A stretch of DNA of 22,472 nt from Clostridia bacterium (GCA_017612495.1 JAGAFQ010000069.1:1-22472), one strand, 5' to 3'. Positions 16,207-22,433 are shown, numbered from the stretch's first letter. Numbers and translations are program-made. Notes: generated by a model not told the origin, from the sequence alone.

Positions 16207-16986
16207 TCAGCCCAAGGCTACATCCAAAATCATCATAATAACAAAGCCGGCGGATGCCGCAACGGTGCCGACGTTCGAGTGCTTGCCGGAGTTTGCTTCG
16301 GGTATCAGCTCTTCGACTACGACATAGAACATGGCGCCTGCCGCAAATGCGAGCAAATAGGGCAAAAGAAAGGAGAGAGTCGATATGAATATCACGGTGA
16401 AAAATCCGAAAACGGGCTCGACCGCGCCGCTCAAAACTCCTATCAAAAATGCCTTTGCCTTTGACGTTTTCTCTCCGACGAGCGGCAAAGATACCACGGC
16501 ACCTTCGGGAATGTTTTGTATGGCGATGCCTATCGAGAGCGCCAAAGCGGCGGCGGGAGTTACGGCAAAATGCTCAAAAATCGTTCCGGCATAGGCAACG
16601 CCTATCGCCATACCCTCGGGTATGTTGTGAAGCGTTACCGAAAAAATCAGCAAAAGGTTGCGCGAAACACTTGCACATCTGCCATCGGTCATTCCGGTTT
16701 TTACGTGCAAATGGGGTATAAGTATATCCAAAAGCAGCAAAAATATAATGCCGAGTATAAATCCGACCGAAGCGGGAACGAACGCAAAAGCGCCGTATTT
16801 TTCGCGCGACATATCTATTGCGGGAATTATCAGCGAAAAGACCGATGCCGCGATCATAATGCCCGATGCAAAGCCCAAAAGAGCTTTTTCGGTCATCTCG
16901 TTGATTTGATCTTTGAAGAAAAATACCATGGCGGCACCGAGAGCAGTTCCCAAAAGCGGGACAAAAAGGGATATTGACAAAGTCAT
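16207..16986 (-). CDS. ZIP-family metal transporter (GufA-like)
   Basis: This is a 259-aa membrane protein with about eight hydrophobic segments that would move divalent metal ions, usually zinc, across the cytoplasmic membrane. The binuclear metal-site motifs are visible: HNIPEG (120-125) in the fourth helix, QNIPEG (157-162) in the fifth and EELIPE near the end of the seventh. The cytoplasmic loop before the fourth helix has PHLHVKTG, a short His-containing segment. The pattern of two NxPEG motifs fits the bacterial GufA subgroup. AGAGG precedes the start at 16986 by about 8 nt. A candidate promoter lies at 17015-17042. The DMT gene follows in the same direction. I see no metal-responsive operator. 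Confidence 0.9.
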   Translation of the reverse strand: MTLSISLFVPLLGTALGAAMVFFFKDQINEMTEKALLGFASGIMIAASVFSLIIPAIDMSREKYGAFAFVPASVGFILGIIFLLLLDILIPHLHVKTGMTDGRCASVSRNLLLIFSVTLHNIPEGMAIGVAYAGTIFEHFAVTPAAALALSIGIAIQNIPEGAVVSLPLVGEKTSKAKAFLIGVLSGAVEPVFGFFTVIFISTLSFLLPYLLAFAAGAMFYVVVEELIPEANSGKHSNVGTVAASAGFVIMMILDVALG

Positions 16987-17014
16987 AGCATACCTCTGAA
17001 AAAGGGACTACTTC

Positions 17015-17042
17015 ATTATATGCCGCTCAAAAACTTTTGCCA
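17015..17042 (-). promoter_or_regulatory. Candidate promoter of the ZIP/DMT genes
   Basis: On the minus strand a perfect TATAAT (complement of 17015-17020) has a weak -35 TGGCAA (17037-17042) 16 bp upstream. It predicts a start near 17008, 22 nt before the ZIP gene. The 220-bp gap 16987-17206 otherwise holds AT-rich sequence and the divergent promoter at 17140-17168. Confidence 0.5.
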
Positions 17043-17139
17043 TAAATTCCAACAATTATCATATCACCGAAAAGCGCAGTTGTAAATAGATTTCGGCAAA
17101 AAATGTATAAAAAAATGAATATACATTTTTATCGTAATC

Positions 17140-17168
17140 TTGACTTTTTCGGCGGAATATTATAAAAT
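17140..17168 (+). promoter_or_regulatory. Promoter of the YwaF-like gene
   Basis: TTGACT (17140-17145), a 17-bp spacer and TAAAAT (17163-17168) precede the ATG at 17207 by about 38 bp. The two boxes differ from consensus at one base each. Confidence 0.75.
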
Positions 17169-17206
17169 TGCGTTGCAATAAATCAAAAGGATCGGAAAAG
17201 GACATA

Positions 17207-18013
17207 ATGGTAAAGCTTTTTGAGATACTAAACATCGAGGCGCCAACGACGCCGCGTCCGTTCGGACCGTTGCACTTGGTCTTCATTTTTCTGATAACCG
17301 CCGTTTGCGTCTTGTTCGTCTTGAACGTGAAAAAGGTGAACGACAAAATTTTCAGAAGATTTATGCTCGTCTCTTGGATTACGATCGTTTCGTTTGAAAT
17401 ACTAAAACAGCTCATCTTTTCAACGAGTGTTTCAGACGGGCGTGTGATATGGGATTTTCAGTGGTATGCTTTCCCGTTCCAATTTTGCTCAATGCTCCAT
17501 TATCTTTTGCCGTTCGTTATATTCTGCAAGGAATCGAAATTCCGCGATTCGATAATGGCATTTTTATCGTCATACAGTCTTTTTGCCGGCTTCGTTGTCG
17601 CCTATATATTTGTTGACGGCGTTTTCACCCGTTCTCATTACATATGTGTCCAAACTCTTGTAAATCACGGCTTGCAGGTCATCGTTGCCGTTGCCATCTG
17701 CGCATATTACCGCAAAAAGCTTTCGATAAAATGGTTTTTGTCGGGCGTTGTGTCGTTTATCTGCGTTTCGGGCATCGCGTTTATTATGGATATGATCGCA
17801 TATAATATTTTGCCCGAAAACGAAACATTTAATATGTTTTTTATCAGCCCCTATTATCCGTCAACGCTTGCCGTGATCGGAAAATACAAAGACCTCTGGC
17901 CTTACGGAGCATATCTTGCGCTGTATTTTGTCGGCTTCACGTTCGTCGCCTTTGTCTTTTACGAGATCACGTATTTGGCATCTCACCTGCCGAAACGGAA
18001 GAGAAAGATATAA
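17207..18013 (+). CDS. YwaF/TIGR02206-like integral membrane protein
   Basis: This is a 268-aa membrane protein with about seven hydrophobic segments and unknown function. The feature that suggests YwaF/TIGR02206 (TMEM164-like) is the cluster IWDFQWYAFPFQFCSMLHYLLPF after the second segment, followed by FLSSYSLFAGFVVAY and a His-containing loop (LVNHGLQVIV). It also has GPLHLVFIFL near the start, where these proteins often carry a conserved His. The frame is open upstream to 17168, but ATG 17207 with AAAAGGA 4 nt away is the better start. The gene stands alone between its promoter and a bidirectional terminator. Family assignment is from recall and only moderately sure. Confidence 0.62.
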   Translation: MVKLFEILNIEAPTTPRPFGPLHLVFIFLITAVCVLFVLNVKKVNDKIFRRFMLVSWITIVSFEILKQLIFSTSVSDGRVIWDFQWYAFPFQFCSMLHYLLPFVIFCKESKFRDSIMAFLSSYSLFAGFVVAYIFVDGVFTRSHYICVQTLVNHGLQVIVAVAICAYYRKKLSIKWFLSGVVSFICVSGIAFIMDMIAYNILPENETFNMFFISPYYPSTLAVIGKYKDLWPYGAYLALYFVGFTFVAFVFYEITYLASHLPKRKRKI

Positions 18014-18039
18014 AAAAACGACCGAAAGGTCGTTTTTTT
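18012..18039. terminator. Bidirectional terminator between convergent YwaF-like and ECF S-component genes
   Basis: AAAAAAACGACC and GGTCGTTTTTTT pair perfectly around a GAAA tetraloop. The structure overlaps the stop codons of both converging genes (18011-18013 and 18038-18040), so one short element ends both. Confidence 0.92.
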
Positions 18040-18595
18040 ACATATATCGTATCTGCAATTTTCCAAGCACTTTTGATAAGGGAAAGATCAAAAGTCCGGC
18101 GCAAAGATTGCCCGCGGCGTGGAGCGCGTCAAACGGCACACCGGCGGCGATCCAGGCGATCATTCCGCGAAAATCGAGATGGAACATGAGCGCATAGGCG
18201 GGGGCATAAAGTGTGCCGAACGCAAGACCGAAAAGTCCGCATACCGCAGGGTAGACTATCATGGCGATCTTCGGCTTCATATTTTTCGGCAGCAGCATGG
18301 TCAGCGCCCAAAGCAAAGCCCACATATAGAGATACGGTATCCACCAAAGGTCAAATCCGCCGTAGATCCCGCAAAGAAAAACAAACACGTATATCGGGAT
18401 CAGCGCTTTTTTTCTGAAGACCACGGTGTAGAGCAGCGTGAACATTCCCAAAAGGTGAATGTTGGGCAGGGCATCCATGGCGATCTTCGAGGCAAACATA
18501 AGCGTGCCGAGCATCGCAAAGATGACGATCTCTCTCGTCTTTTGAAGCGAGGTCTTATATTGAGTATTCAAGAGTATATTCAGCGCTTTCGTCAA
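18038..18595 (-). CDS. ECF transporter S component, probable cobalamin/corrinoid type
   Basis: This is a small membrane protein with about five to six hydrophobic segments, as expected for the substrate-binding S component of an energy-coupling-factor transporter. It would borrow the shared EcfA/EcfT module, which is not encoded here. Recognisable parts are REIVIFAMLGTLMFASKIAMDALPNIHLLG, a segment WWIPYLYMWALLWALTMLLP, and ACGLFGLAFGTLYAPAYAL-like sequence. No ATG is available near the N-terminus. TTG 18595 (used here) or TTG 18571 are possible, and both overlap the DUF4430 gene. The next in-frame ATG would cut into the first helix. B12 specificity is inferred from the upstream cobalamin riboswitch-like leader and the DUF4430 partner. 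Confidence 0.75.
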   Translation of the reverse strand: MTKALNILLNTQYKTSLQKTREIVIFAMLGTLMFASKIAMDALPNIHLLGMFTLLYTVVFRKKALIPIYVFVFLCGIYGGFDLWWIPYLYMWALLWALTMLLPKNMKPKIAMIVYPAVCGLFGLAFGTLYAPAYALMFHLDFRGMIAWIAAGVPFDALHAAGNLCAGLLIFPLSKVLGKLQIRYM

Positions 18596-18974
18596 TTTCG
18601 GTCATATCGACACCGCTCATTGCCATATCGCCGTTTATATAGAAAGCCCAATAACTGCGGTCGATATCATAGTCGGCCAAAATGCCGTTTGTTTTTTTGA
18701 CGTAAAGCCCGTAGGGACCGTTATCGCCCTCGATAAGACCGACTTCAAGCAGGGCATCGCCGACGGTATTTTTATCGGTCAAAACCGTGAAATTCACCGT
18801 GTGGTCGGGGATCTTGAATATAAGATGCAGAGTTTTTTTGCCCTCACCGATGGTCGTATCCTCTTTATAGACGGCACTTTGAAACAGATCATCGGTCGTT
18901 TGCTTTTTGCAGGAAACGAGCGAGGCGGAGCATAAAATAAACAGCGCCAGCGCGAAAGACAGTATTTTTTTCAT
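18555..18974 (-). CDS. DUF4430 lipoprotein, probable extracellular corrinoid-capture protein
   Basis: This is a 139-aa exported lipoprotein. The signal peptide MKKILSFALALFILCSASLV ends in a lipobox LVSC with the lipidated Cys at 22. The mature part matches DUF4430 (transcobalamin-like C-terminal domain): a strand pair around TLHLIFKIP, NTVGDALLEVGLIEGD, NGPYGLYVKKTNGI, then the core SYWAFYINGDMAMSGVDMTEI and a final EYTLEYS strand. The frame extends six codons upstream to a TTG, but ATG 18974 with AAAGGA upstream fits better. The gene is first behind the riboswitch-like leader and overlaps the S-component gene. It probably delivers B12 to that S component. The domain is clear, the ligand inferred. 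Confidence 0.82.
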   Translation of the reverse strand: MKKILSFALALFILCSASLVSCKKQTTDDLFQSAVYKEDTTIGEGKKTLHLIFKIPDHTVNFTVLTDKNTVGDALLEVGLIEGDNGPYGLYVKKTNGILADYDIDRSYWAFYINGDMAMSGVDMTEIDESAEYTLEYSI

Positions 18975-19008
18975 AAAAAAACATCCTTTCAAATTATTTC
19001 AAAAGGAT

Positions 19009-19034
19009 AAAATAAAAGCGCCTTCTGCGGGCGC
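19009..19034 (-). terminator. Terminator of the riboswitch expression platform
   Basis: In the minus-strand RNA, GCGCC and GGCGC pair across a 7-nt loop (19018-19034) and the tail reads TTTTATTTTAT. It lies 35 nt before the DUF4430 start codon and directly after the aptamer region, where a transcriptional riboswitch places its terminator. The stem is short but entirely G-C. Confidence 0.65.
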
Positions 19035-19044
19035 AAAAACACAG

Positions 19045-19217
19045 GGCGTTTTGCGTTTGCAAAATGCCTTGTTTGTTTTGTGTCCCTTTCCCGTTTGCCC
19101 AAAGCGACATTTATTGACTCACAATATGATAAGCATTCCGACTGTGACGGTAATGGCTGTTGTGACGGATTTTCACCGCGCTTTCCTTAACCTCGGCAAA
19201 AGCCGAGACCCGTGAGG
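19045..19217 (-). promoter_or_regulatory. Cobalamin riboswitch-like leader
   Basis: Reading the minus strand from 19217, the order matches the cobalamin aptamer. First come GGT and a CTCGG-CTTTT-CCGAG hairpin. TTAAGGAAAGCGC follows, then the hallmark GGTGAAAATCC (19176-19166 region). Next is GTCACAGTCGGAATGC, corresponding to the CACTGT...GGAG-type segment. After a variable stem comes TGTCGCTTTGGGCAAACGGGAAAGG, corresponding to the GCCACTG...GGGAAGG element. The final B12 box (usually AGCCAGGAGACCTGCC) is not clearly recognisable. A near-perfect 10-bp hairpin (19045-19068) lies where it would be sought, followed by the terminator. It should lower expression of the downstream uptake genes when corrinoid is abundant. 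Confidence 0.78.
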
Positions 19218-19245
19218 ATATATTGCGTTATTCTTTTGTGCCTAT

Positions 19246-19274
19246 ATTATACTATAATTTTTTTGCGTTTGCAA
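19246..19274 (-). promoter_or_regulatory. Promoter of the riboswitch-controlled DUF4430/ECF unit
   Basis: On the minus strand, TTGCAA (19274-19269), a 17-bp spacer and a perfect TATAAT (19251-19246) predict transcription start near 19239, about 22 nt before the aptamer. The arrangement has the same -35, spacing and -10 as the recA promoter. Confidence 0.78.
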
Positions 19275-19286
19275 CAGGTATAGAAA

Positions 19287-19415
19287 TTCCGAATCCGAAA
19301 GATATCGCCTTGTCACAAGTGCGAAAATGGAGTGCAGACTAATACCACGGCCTTGACGACAATGCACCGCATTGTCGTCAGCGTGGCTACGCCATACGCA
19401 CGGCCTTCCGAATCC
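19287..19415. repeat. Palindrome-containing element flanked by 10-bp direct repeats
   Basis: TTCCGAATCC occurs at 19287-19296 and 19406-19415. Inside, TGACGACAATG (19354-19364) and CATTGTCGTCA (19370-19380) form a perfect 11-bp inverted repeat with a 5-nt loop. An outer CCACG/CGTGG pair (19345-19349, 19382-19386) extends it. CACGGCCTT is also repeated (19346-19354 and 19399-19407). This resembles a small non-autonomous mobile or dispersed repeat. Whether copies exist elsewhere cannot be seen here. Confidence 0.55.
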
Positions 19416-19438
19416 ACATAAAATCATCTCTCACCAAC

Positions 19439-19469
19439 AAAAAAAGCAGACCTGACGGTCTGCCTTTTT
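19439..19469. terminator. Orphan bidirectional terminator
   Basis: GCAGACC (19446-19452) and GGTCTGC (19457-19463) pair perfectly around a TGAC loop, with an A-run before and a T-run after. No gene ends next to it on either strand. Confidence 0.8.
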
Positions 19470-19603
19470 GTTGTGATTTTCGCTTGAAATGGCACAAAGG
19501 TAAAATCGGGTGATAATCGTTGTTTTAATTTGCTTCCGTGCAATATGCTTAACTACCCTTTCTAAACGCATAAAATGGCACAATTTATCACGGCGAAGCC
19601 GCA

Positions 19604-19697
19604 ATACTTCTTACCTATTACTTCTTACTTATTACTTCCCAAAAATCCCGAACGGATTTAGTTGATAGGTAAGAGGTAAAAGGTAAGAAGTAATAAG
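19604..19697. repeat. Inverted arrays of a 7-bp repeat (RGTAAKA type)
   Basis: The right arm (19668-19697) reads GGTAAGA, GGTAAAA, GGTAAGA, AGTAATA. The left arm (19604-19639) holds the same heptamer in reverse complement, seen as a 14-bp unit (TTACTTCTTACYTA) repeated two and a half times. The arms are separated by about 28 bp and can pair imperfectly into a long A-T-rich hairpin. Confidence 0.75.
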
Positions 19698-19731
19698 AAA
19701 AAATCCCTCTCACTTGCGTTCGAGGGATTTT

Positions 19732-19732
<1 letters not shown>
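19698..19732 (-). terminator. Terminator of the tRNA-Thr/tRNA-Tyr transcript
   Basis: TCCCTC (19704-19709) and GAGGGA (19722-19727), extended by A/T runs, form the stem. On the minus strand the sequence after the stem is a T-run. Its outermost base overlaps the encoded CCA of tRNA-Tyr, so transcription ends immediately after the tRNA. Confidence 0.85.
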
Positions 19733-19817
<85 letters not shown>

Positions 19818-19830
19818 ATATTACGATCGT

Positions 19831-19906
19831 TGGAGCTGGTGGACGGACTTGAACCCCCGGCCTGCTGATTACAAATCAGCTGCTCTACCAACTGAGCTAC
19901 ACCAGC
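19831..19906 (-). tRNA. tRNA-Thr (anticodon TGT)
   Basis: The acceptor stem GCTGGTG/CACCAGC is perfect, with discriminator T and an encoded CCA (19833-19831). The D-arm is GCTC/GAGC. The anticodon stem-loop GCTGA-TTTGTAA-TCAGC gives TGT, which reads ACA codons. The T-loop is TTCAAGT. The T-stem GGGGG/CCGTC contains one G-G mismatch and one G-U pair. It is first in a two-tRNA transcript. Confidence 0.95.
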
Positions 19907-19935
19907 AAAACTATCCACGGTGCTGCAACGAGGAG

Positions 19936-19964
19936 ATTATATCACAGACAAATGGGTTTGTCAA
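19936..19964 (-). promoter_or_regulatory. Consensus promoter of the tRNA operon
   Basis: On the minus strand TTGACA (19964-19959), exactly 17 bp, and TATAAT (19941-19936) match the sigma-A consensus at all twelve positions. Predicted start is near 19929, 23 nt before tRNA-Thr. Confidence 0.92.
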
Positions 19965-20015
19965 CTGTTTTTGCCGTCAAAAAACACATTTTTTCTTTAT
20001 TTATTTGTTTTTTGC

Positions 20016-20044
20016 TTGCCACAGGCAAGAAGATGTGCTAAAAT
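20016..20044 (+). promoter_or_regulatory. Promoter of the RNA methyltransferase/antiporter pair, with a palindrome over the -35
   Basis: TTGCCA (20016-20021), a 17-bp spacer and TAAAAT (20039-20044) lie about 50 bp before the start codon. A perfect inverted repeat CTTGCC-ACA-GGCAAG (20015-20029) covers the -35 and could be an operator. Confidence 0.68.
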
Positions 20045-20093
20045 AGTCAAGTCATAATTATATTATTAAAAACGGAAAGGCGTGGTCGGCGGT

Positions 20094-21230
20094 ATGTTGA
20101 GGCTTGTTGCTACCTGCATGTTCGGGCTCGAGAGCATTTTGGGCGCCGAAATAGATGCGCTCGGTTATAAGCGGACAGAAACGATCGACGGCCGCGTTTA
20201 TTTTGAGGGAGATATTTCTGCCGTGGCGCGCGCAAACATCTGGCTCCGTTCAGCCGAGAGGGTGTTTGTCGTTTTAGGCAGATTCAAGGCTTCTTCGTTT
20301 GAAGAACTGTTCGAGGGTACACGCGCTCTGCCGTGGGAAGAATACATAGGACGCGACGATATGTTCCCTGTGAGCGGCCACGCGATAAAAAGTCAGCTTC
20401 ACAGCATCCCCGACTGTCAGAGCATCGTCAAAAAAGCGATAGTGCGCCGACTGTCGGAAAAATACGGCATTTCTTGGTTTCCCGAAGAAAAGACGAAATA
20501 TCCCGTTGAGTTCTTCATATTGAAAGACGAGGCGACCTTGCAGATAGATACGTCGGGCATCGCGCTGCACAAACGCGGCTACCGTCCCGGAATACTCAAA
20601 GCCCCTCTGCGCGAAACGCTCGCCTCTGCCATCGCAAAGACGGCGCGCCCGCGAGAAGACGTGCTTTTCTGGGACCCGTTCTGCGGCTCGGGAACTATCG
20701 CCATCGAAGCCGCGATGATAATGTCAAATACCGCTCCCGGTATGCAAAGGAGCTTTATTTCACAAACGTATCCTCAAATCAAAAAGCAGATATGGCAAGA
20801 TGCCTATGACGAGGCAAAGAGCCTGCAAAACCTTGACAGCGCCTTTGAGTGCTATGCTTCCGATATAGATCCCGAAGCCTGCGAGATCGCAAAAGAAAAC
20901 GTCACAAGAGCGGGTATGAGAAAGTTTATCAAGGTCTTTGAGCGCGATGCGCTGACGATAAAGACCGGCGGCAGACGCGGCACCGTCGTTTGCAATCCGC
21001 CCTACGGCGAGCGGCTCTTGACACCCGAACAGACAGAAGATTTATACCGCAAAATGGGTGCGCATTTCAAGACGCTCGATTCCTGGCAGATATACGTTCT
21101 GACCTCTCACCCGAACTTTGAGCGCCTTTACGGAAGACGCGCCGACAAGGTGCGCAAGCTTTATAACGGTATGATACCCTGCAATTTATATCAATATTTC
21201 AAAAACAGCAATAAAACACAAAGAGGATGA
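20094..21230 (+). CDS. THUMP-domain class I SAM-dependent RNA methyltransferase (RlmL/YpsC-like)
   Basis: This protein probably methylates a guanine N2 in 23S rRNA, as RlmL does at G2445 in E. coli. From ATG 20094 it is 378 aa. The start LRLVATCMFGLESILGAEI is typical of the family. A THUMP RNA-binding region covers about 50-155. The Rossmann-type methyltransferase follows, with motif I DPFCGSGT (194-201) and the catalytic NPPY (301-304) characteristic of N-methylation of a base amino group. The C-terminal half of the fused E. coli RlmKL is absent, as usual in Firmicutes. A GTG at 20082 is in frame but only 1 nt from the GGAAAGG site. ATG 20094 is at 13 nt and fits the family start better. 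The antiporter gene starts 4 bp after its stop. Confidence 0.85.
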   Translation: MLRLVATCMFGLESILGAEIDALGYKRTETIDGRVYFEGDISAVARANIWLRSAERVFVVLGRFKASSFEELFEGTRALPWEEYIGRDDMFPVSGHAIKSQLHSIPDCQSIVKKAIVRRLSEKYGISWFPEEKTKYPVEFFILKDEATLQIDTSGIALHKRGYRPGILKAPLRETLASAIAKTARPREDVLFWDPFCGSGTIAIEAAMIMSNTAPGMQRSFISQTYPQIKKQIWQDAYDEAKSLQNLDSAFECYASDIDPEACEIAKENVTRAGMRKFIKVFERDALTIKTGGRRGTVVCNPPYGERLLTPEQTEDLYRKMGAHFKTLDSWQIYVLTSHPNFERLYGRRADKVRKLYNGMIPCNLYQYFKNSNKTQRG

Positions 21231-21234
21231 TATT

Positions 21235-22428
21235 TTGGATATCGGAGTATTAAAAGATTTAGCGATAATAATACTTGCGGCAAAGCTTTTCGGCATACTT
21301 GCGCGAAAAATAAAGGTGCCGCAGGTCGTCGGCGAAATAATCGCGGGACTCCTCATCGGTCCGAGCGTTTTCGGATTTGTCGAGCAGAGCGACTTTTTGG
21401 GCATAATGGCTGAAATAGGCGTTATTATCCTTATGTTCTCGGCAGGTCTCGGCGCAGACTTAAAACAGCTTTTGAAAACGGGACCCGTTGCGTTCCTTAT
21501 CGCCTGCGTCGGCGTGCTTGTGCCGCTTTTGTGCGGTACGGCGCTTTATCTTTGCTTCTACGGCTTTGACGGCATCGGCACCGATCAGTTCTATTCGGCG
21601 GTCTTTATCGGCTGCATCATGACGGCGACCTCTGTCAGCATAACGGTCGAGGCACTCAAAGAGCTCGGCGCTCTGCACGGCAAGGCCGGCACGACGATAG
21701 TCAGCGCCGCCATCATCGACGACGTTATCGGCATCATCGTTTTGACTATCGTTTTGGGTACCAGGGACGAAACTTCAAATCCCGCAAAGGTATGCCTTAA
21801 TACGCTTTTGTTCTTCGTCTTTGCCGTTGTGGTCGGCTTTATCGCTTACTACGTGTTCAAGCTTATCGATTCGCGCCACGAGCATACAAGAAGAATTCCC
21901 ATCTTCGGCTTATCCCTTTGCTTTGCCATGTCTTATATCGCCGAAGCCGTCTTCGGCGTTGCCGATATCACGGGCGCATTCATCGCAGGCATAATCCTTT
22001 GCAGCATAAGAGATTCCGAATACATAAACGAAAAAATGAACATAAGCTCATATATGCTTTTCGGCCCCGTCTTTTTTGCAAGTATCGGTCTGAAAACCGA
22101 TATCTCAAACGTTGATTTTGACCTTTTGTGGTTCGCACTTGCCTTTGTCGCCGTTGCGCTCATATCAAAGATAATCGGCTGCGGACTCGTCGCAAAATGC
22201 GCAAAATTTCCGTTTGGCGATTCATTAAAAATCGGTGTCGGCATGATGACGCGCGGAGAAGTCGCGCTCATAGTCACCCAAAAGGGACTTGCCGCGGGCT
22301 TTATCGGGGCGCAGTATTTCTCGGCAGTCATTTTGCTTATCATGGTGTCGTCGATAGCGACGCCCATAATCTTAAAGCTTCTCAACAAAAAATTCCCCGA
22401 AAAAGATCTCGTCTTTGAAAAAGAATGA
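21235..22428 (+). CDS. CPA2-family cation/proton antiporter
   Basis: This is a 397-aa membrane protein with about 12 hydrophobic segments, the monovalent cation:proton antiporter-2 type (sodium or potassium against protons). Typical parts are IKVPQVVGEIIAGLLIGPSVFG in the first helices, MFSAGLGADLKQL, and TATSVSITVEALKELG. The tandem aspartates D162-D163 in AAIIDDVIGIIVL are the ion-binding pair expected of electrogenic CPA2 members. GPVFFASIGLKTDIS and GMMTRGEVALIV come later. No NAD-binding TrkA-N domain is attached. The start appears to be TTG 21235, with AAGAGGA 7 nt upstream. No ATG fits the conserved N-terminus. The binding site overlaps the end of the methyltransferase gene, so the two are co-transcribed, though functionally unrelated. 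Confidence 0.9.
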   Translation: MDIGVLKDLAIIILAAKLFGILARKIKVPQVVGEIIAGLLIGPSVFGFVEQSDFLGIMAEIGVIILMFSAGLGADLKQLLKTGPVAFLIACVGVLVPLLCGTALYLCFYGFDGIGTDQFYSAVFIGCIMTATSVSITVEALKELGALHGKAGTTIVSAAIIDDVIGIIVLTIVLGTRDETSNPAKVCLNTLLFFVFAVVVGFIAYYVFKLIDSRHEHTRRIPIFGLSLCFAMSYIAEAVFGVADITGAFIAGIILCSIRDSEYINEKMNISSYMLFGPVFFASIGLKTDISNVDFDLLWFALAFVAVALISKIIGCGLVAKCAKFPFGDSLKIGVGMMTRGEVALIVTQKGLAAGFIGAQYFSAVILLIMVSSIATPIILKLLNKKFPEKDLVFEKE

Positions 22429-22433
22429 AATTT

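Larger units (their letters stand above)
19275..19697. other. Repeat-rich intergenic region without a convincing gene
   Basis: This stretch lies between the riboswitch promoter and the tRNA terminator and holds no reading frame with a start, binding site and recognisable protein. It contains a palindrome-bearing element (19287-19415), an orphan terminator (19439-19469), two copies of AAATGGCACAA (19487-19497 and 19573-19583), a CGGC-GAA-GCCG mini-hairpin (19591-19601) and heptamer arrays (19604-19697). Confidence 0.75.

Noticed and set aside
19242..19427. 61-codon minus-strand open frame in the intergenic island
   Set aside because: It spans the palindromic element and runs through the riboswitch promoter. 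It has no good binding site and no recognisable domain.
19604..19697. CRISPR array
   Set aside because: The repeats are only 7 or 14 bp, contiguous and without unique spacers, and no cas gene is present.
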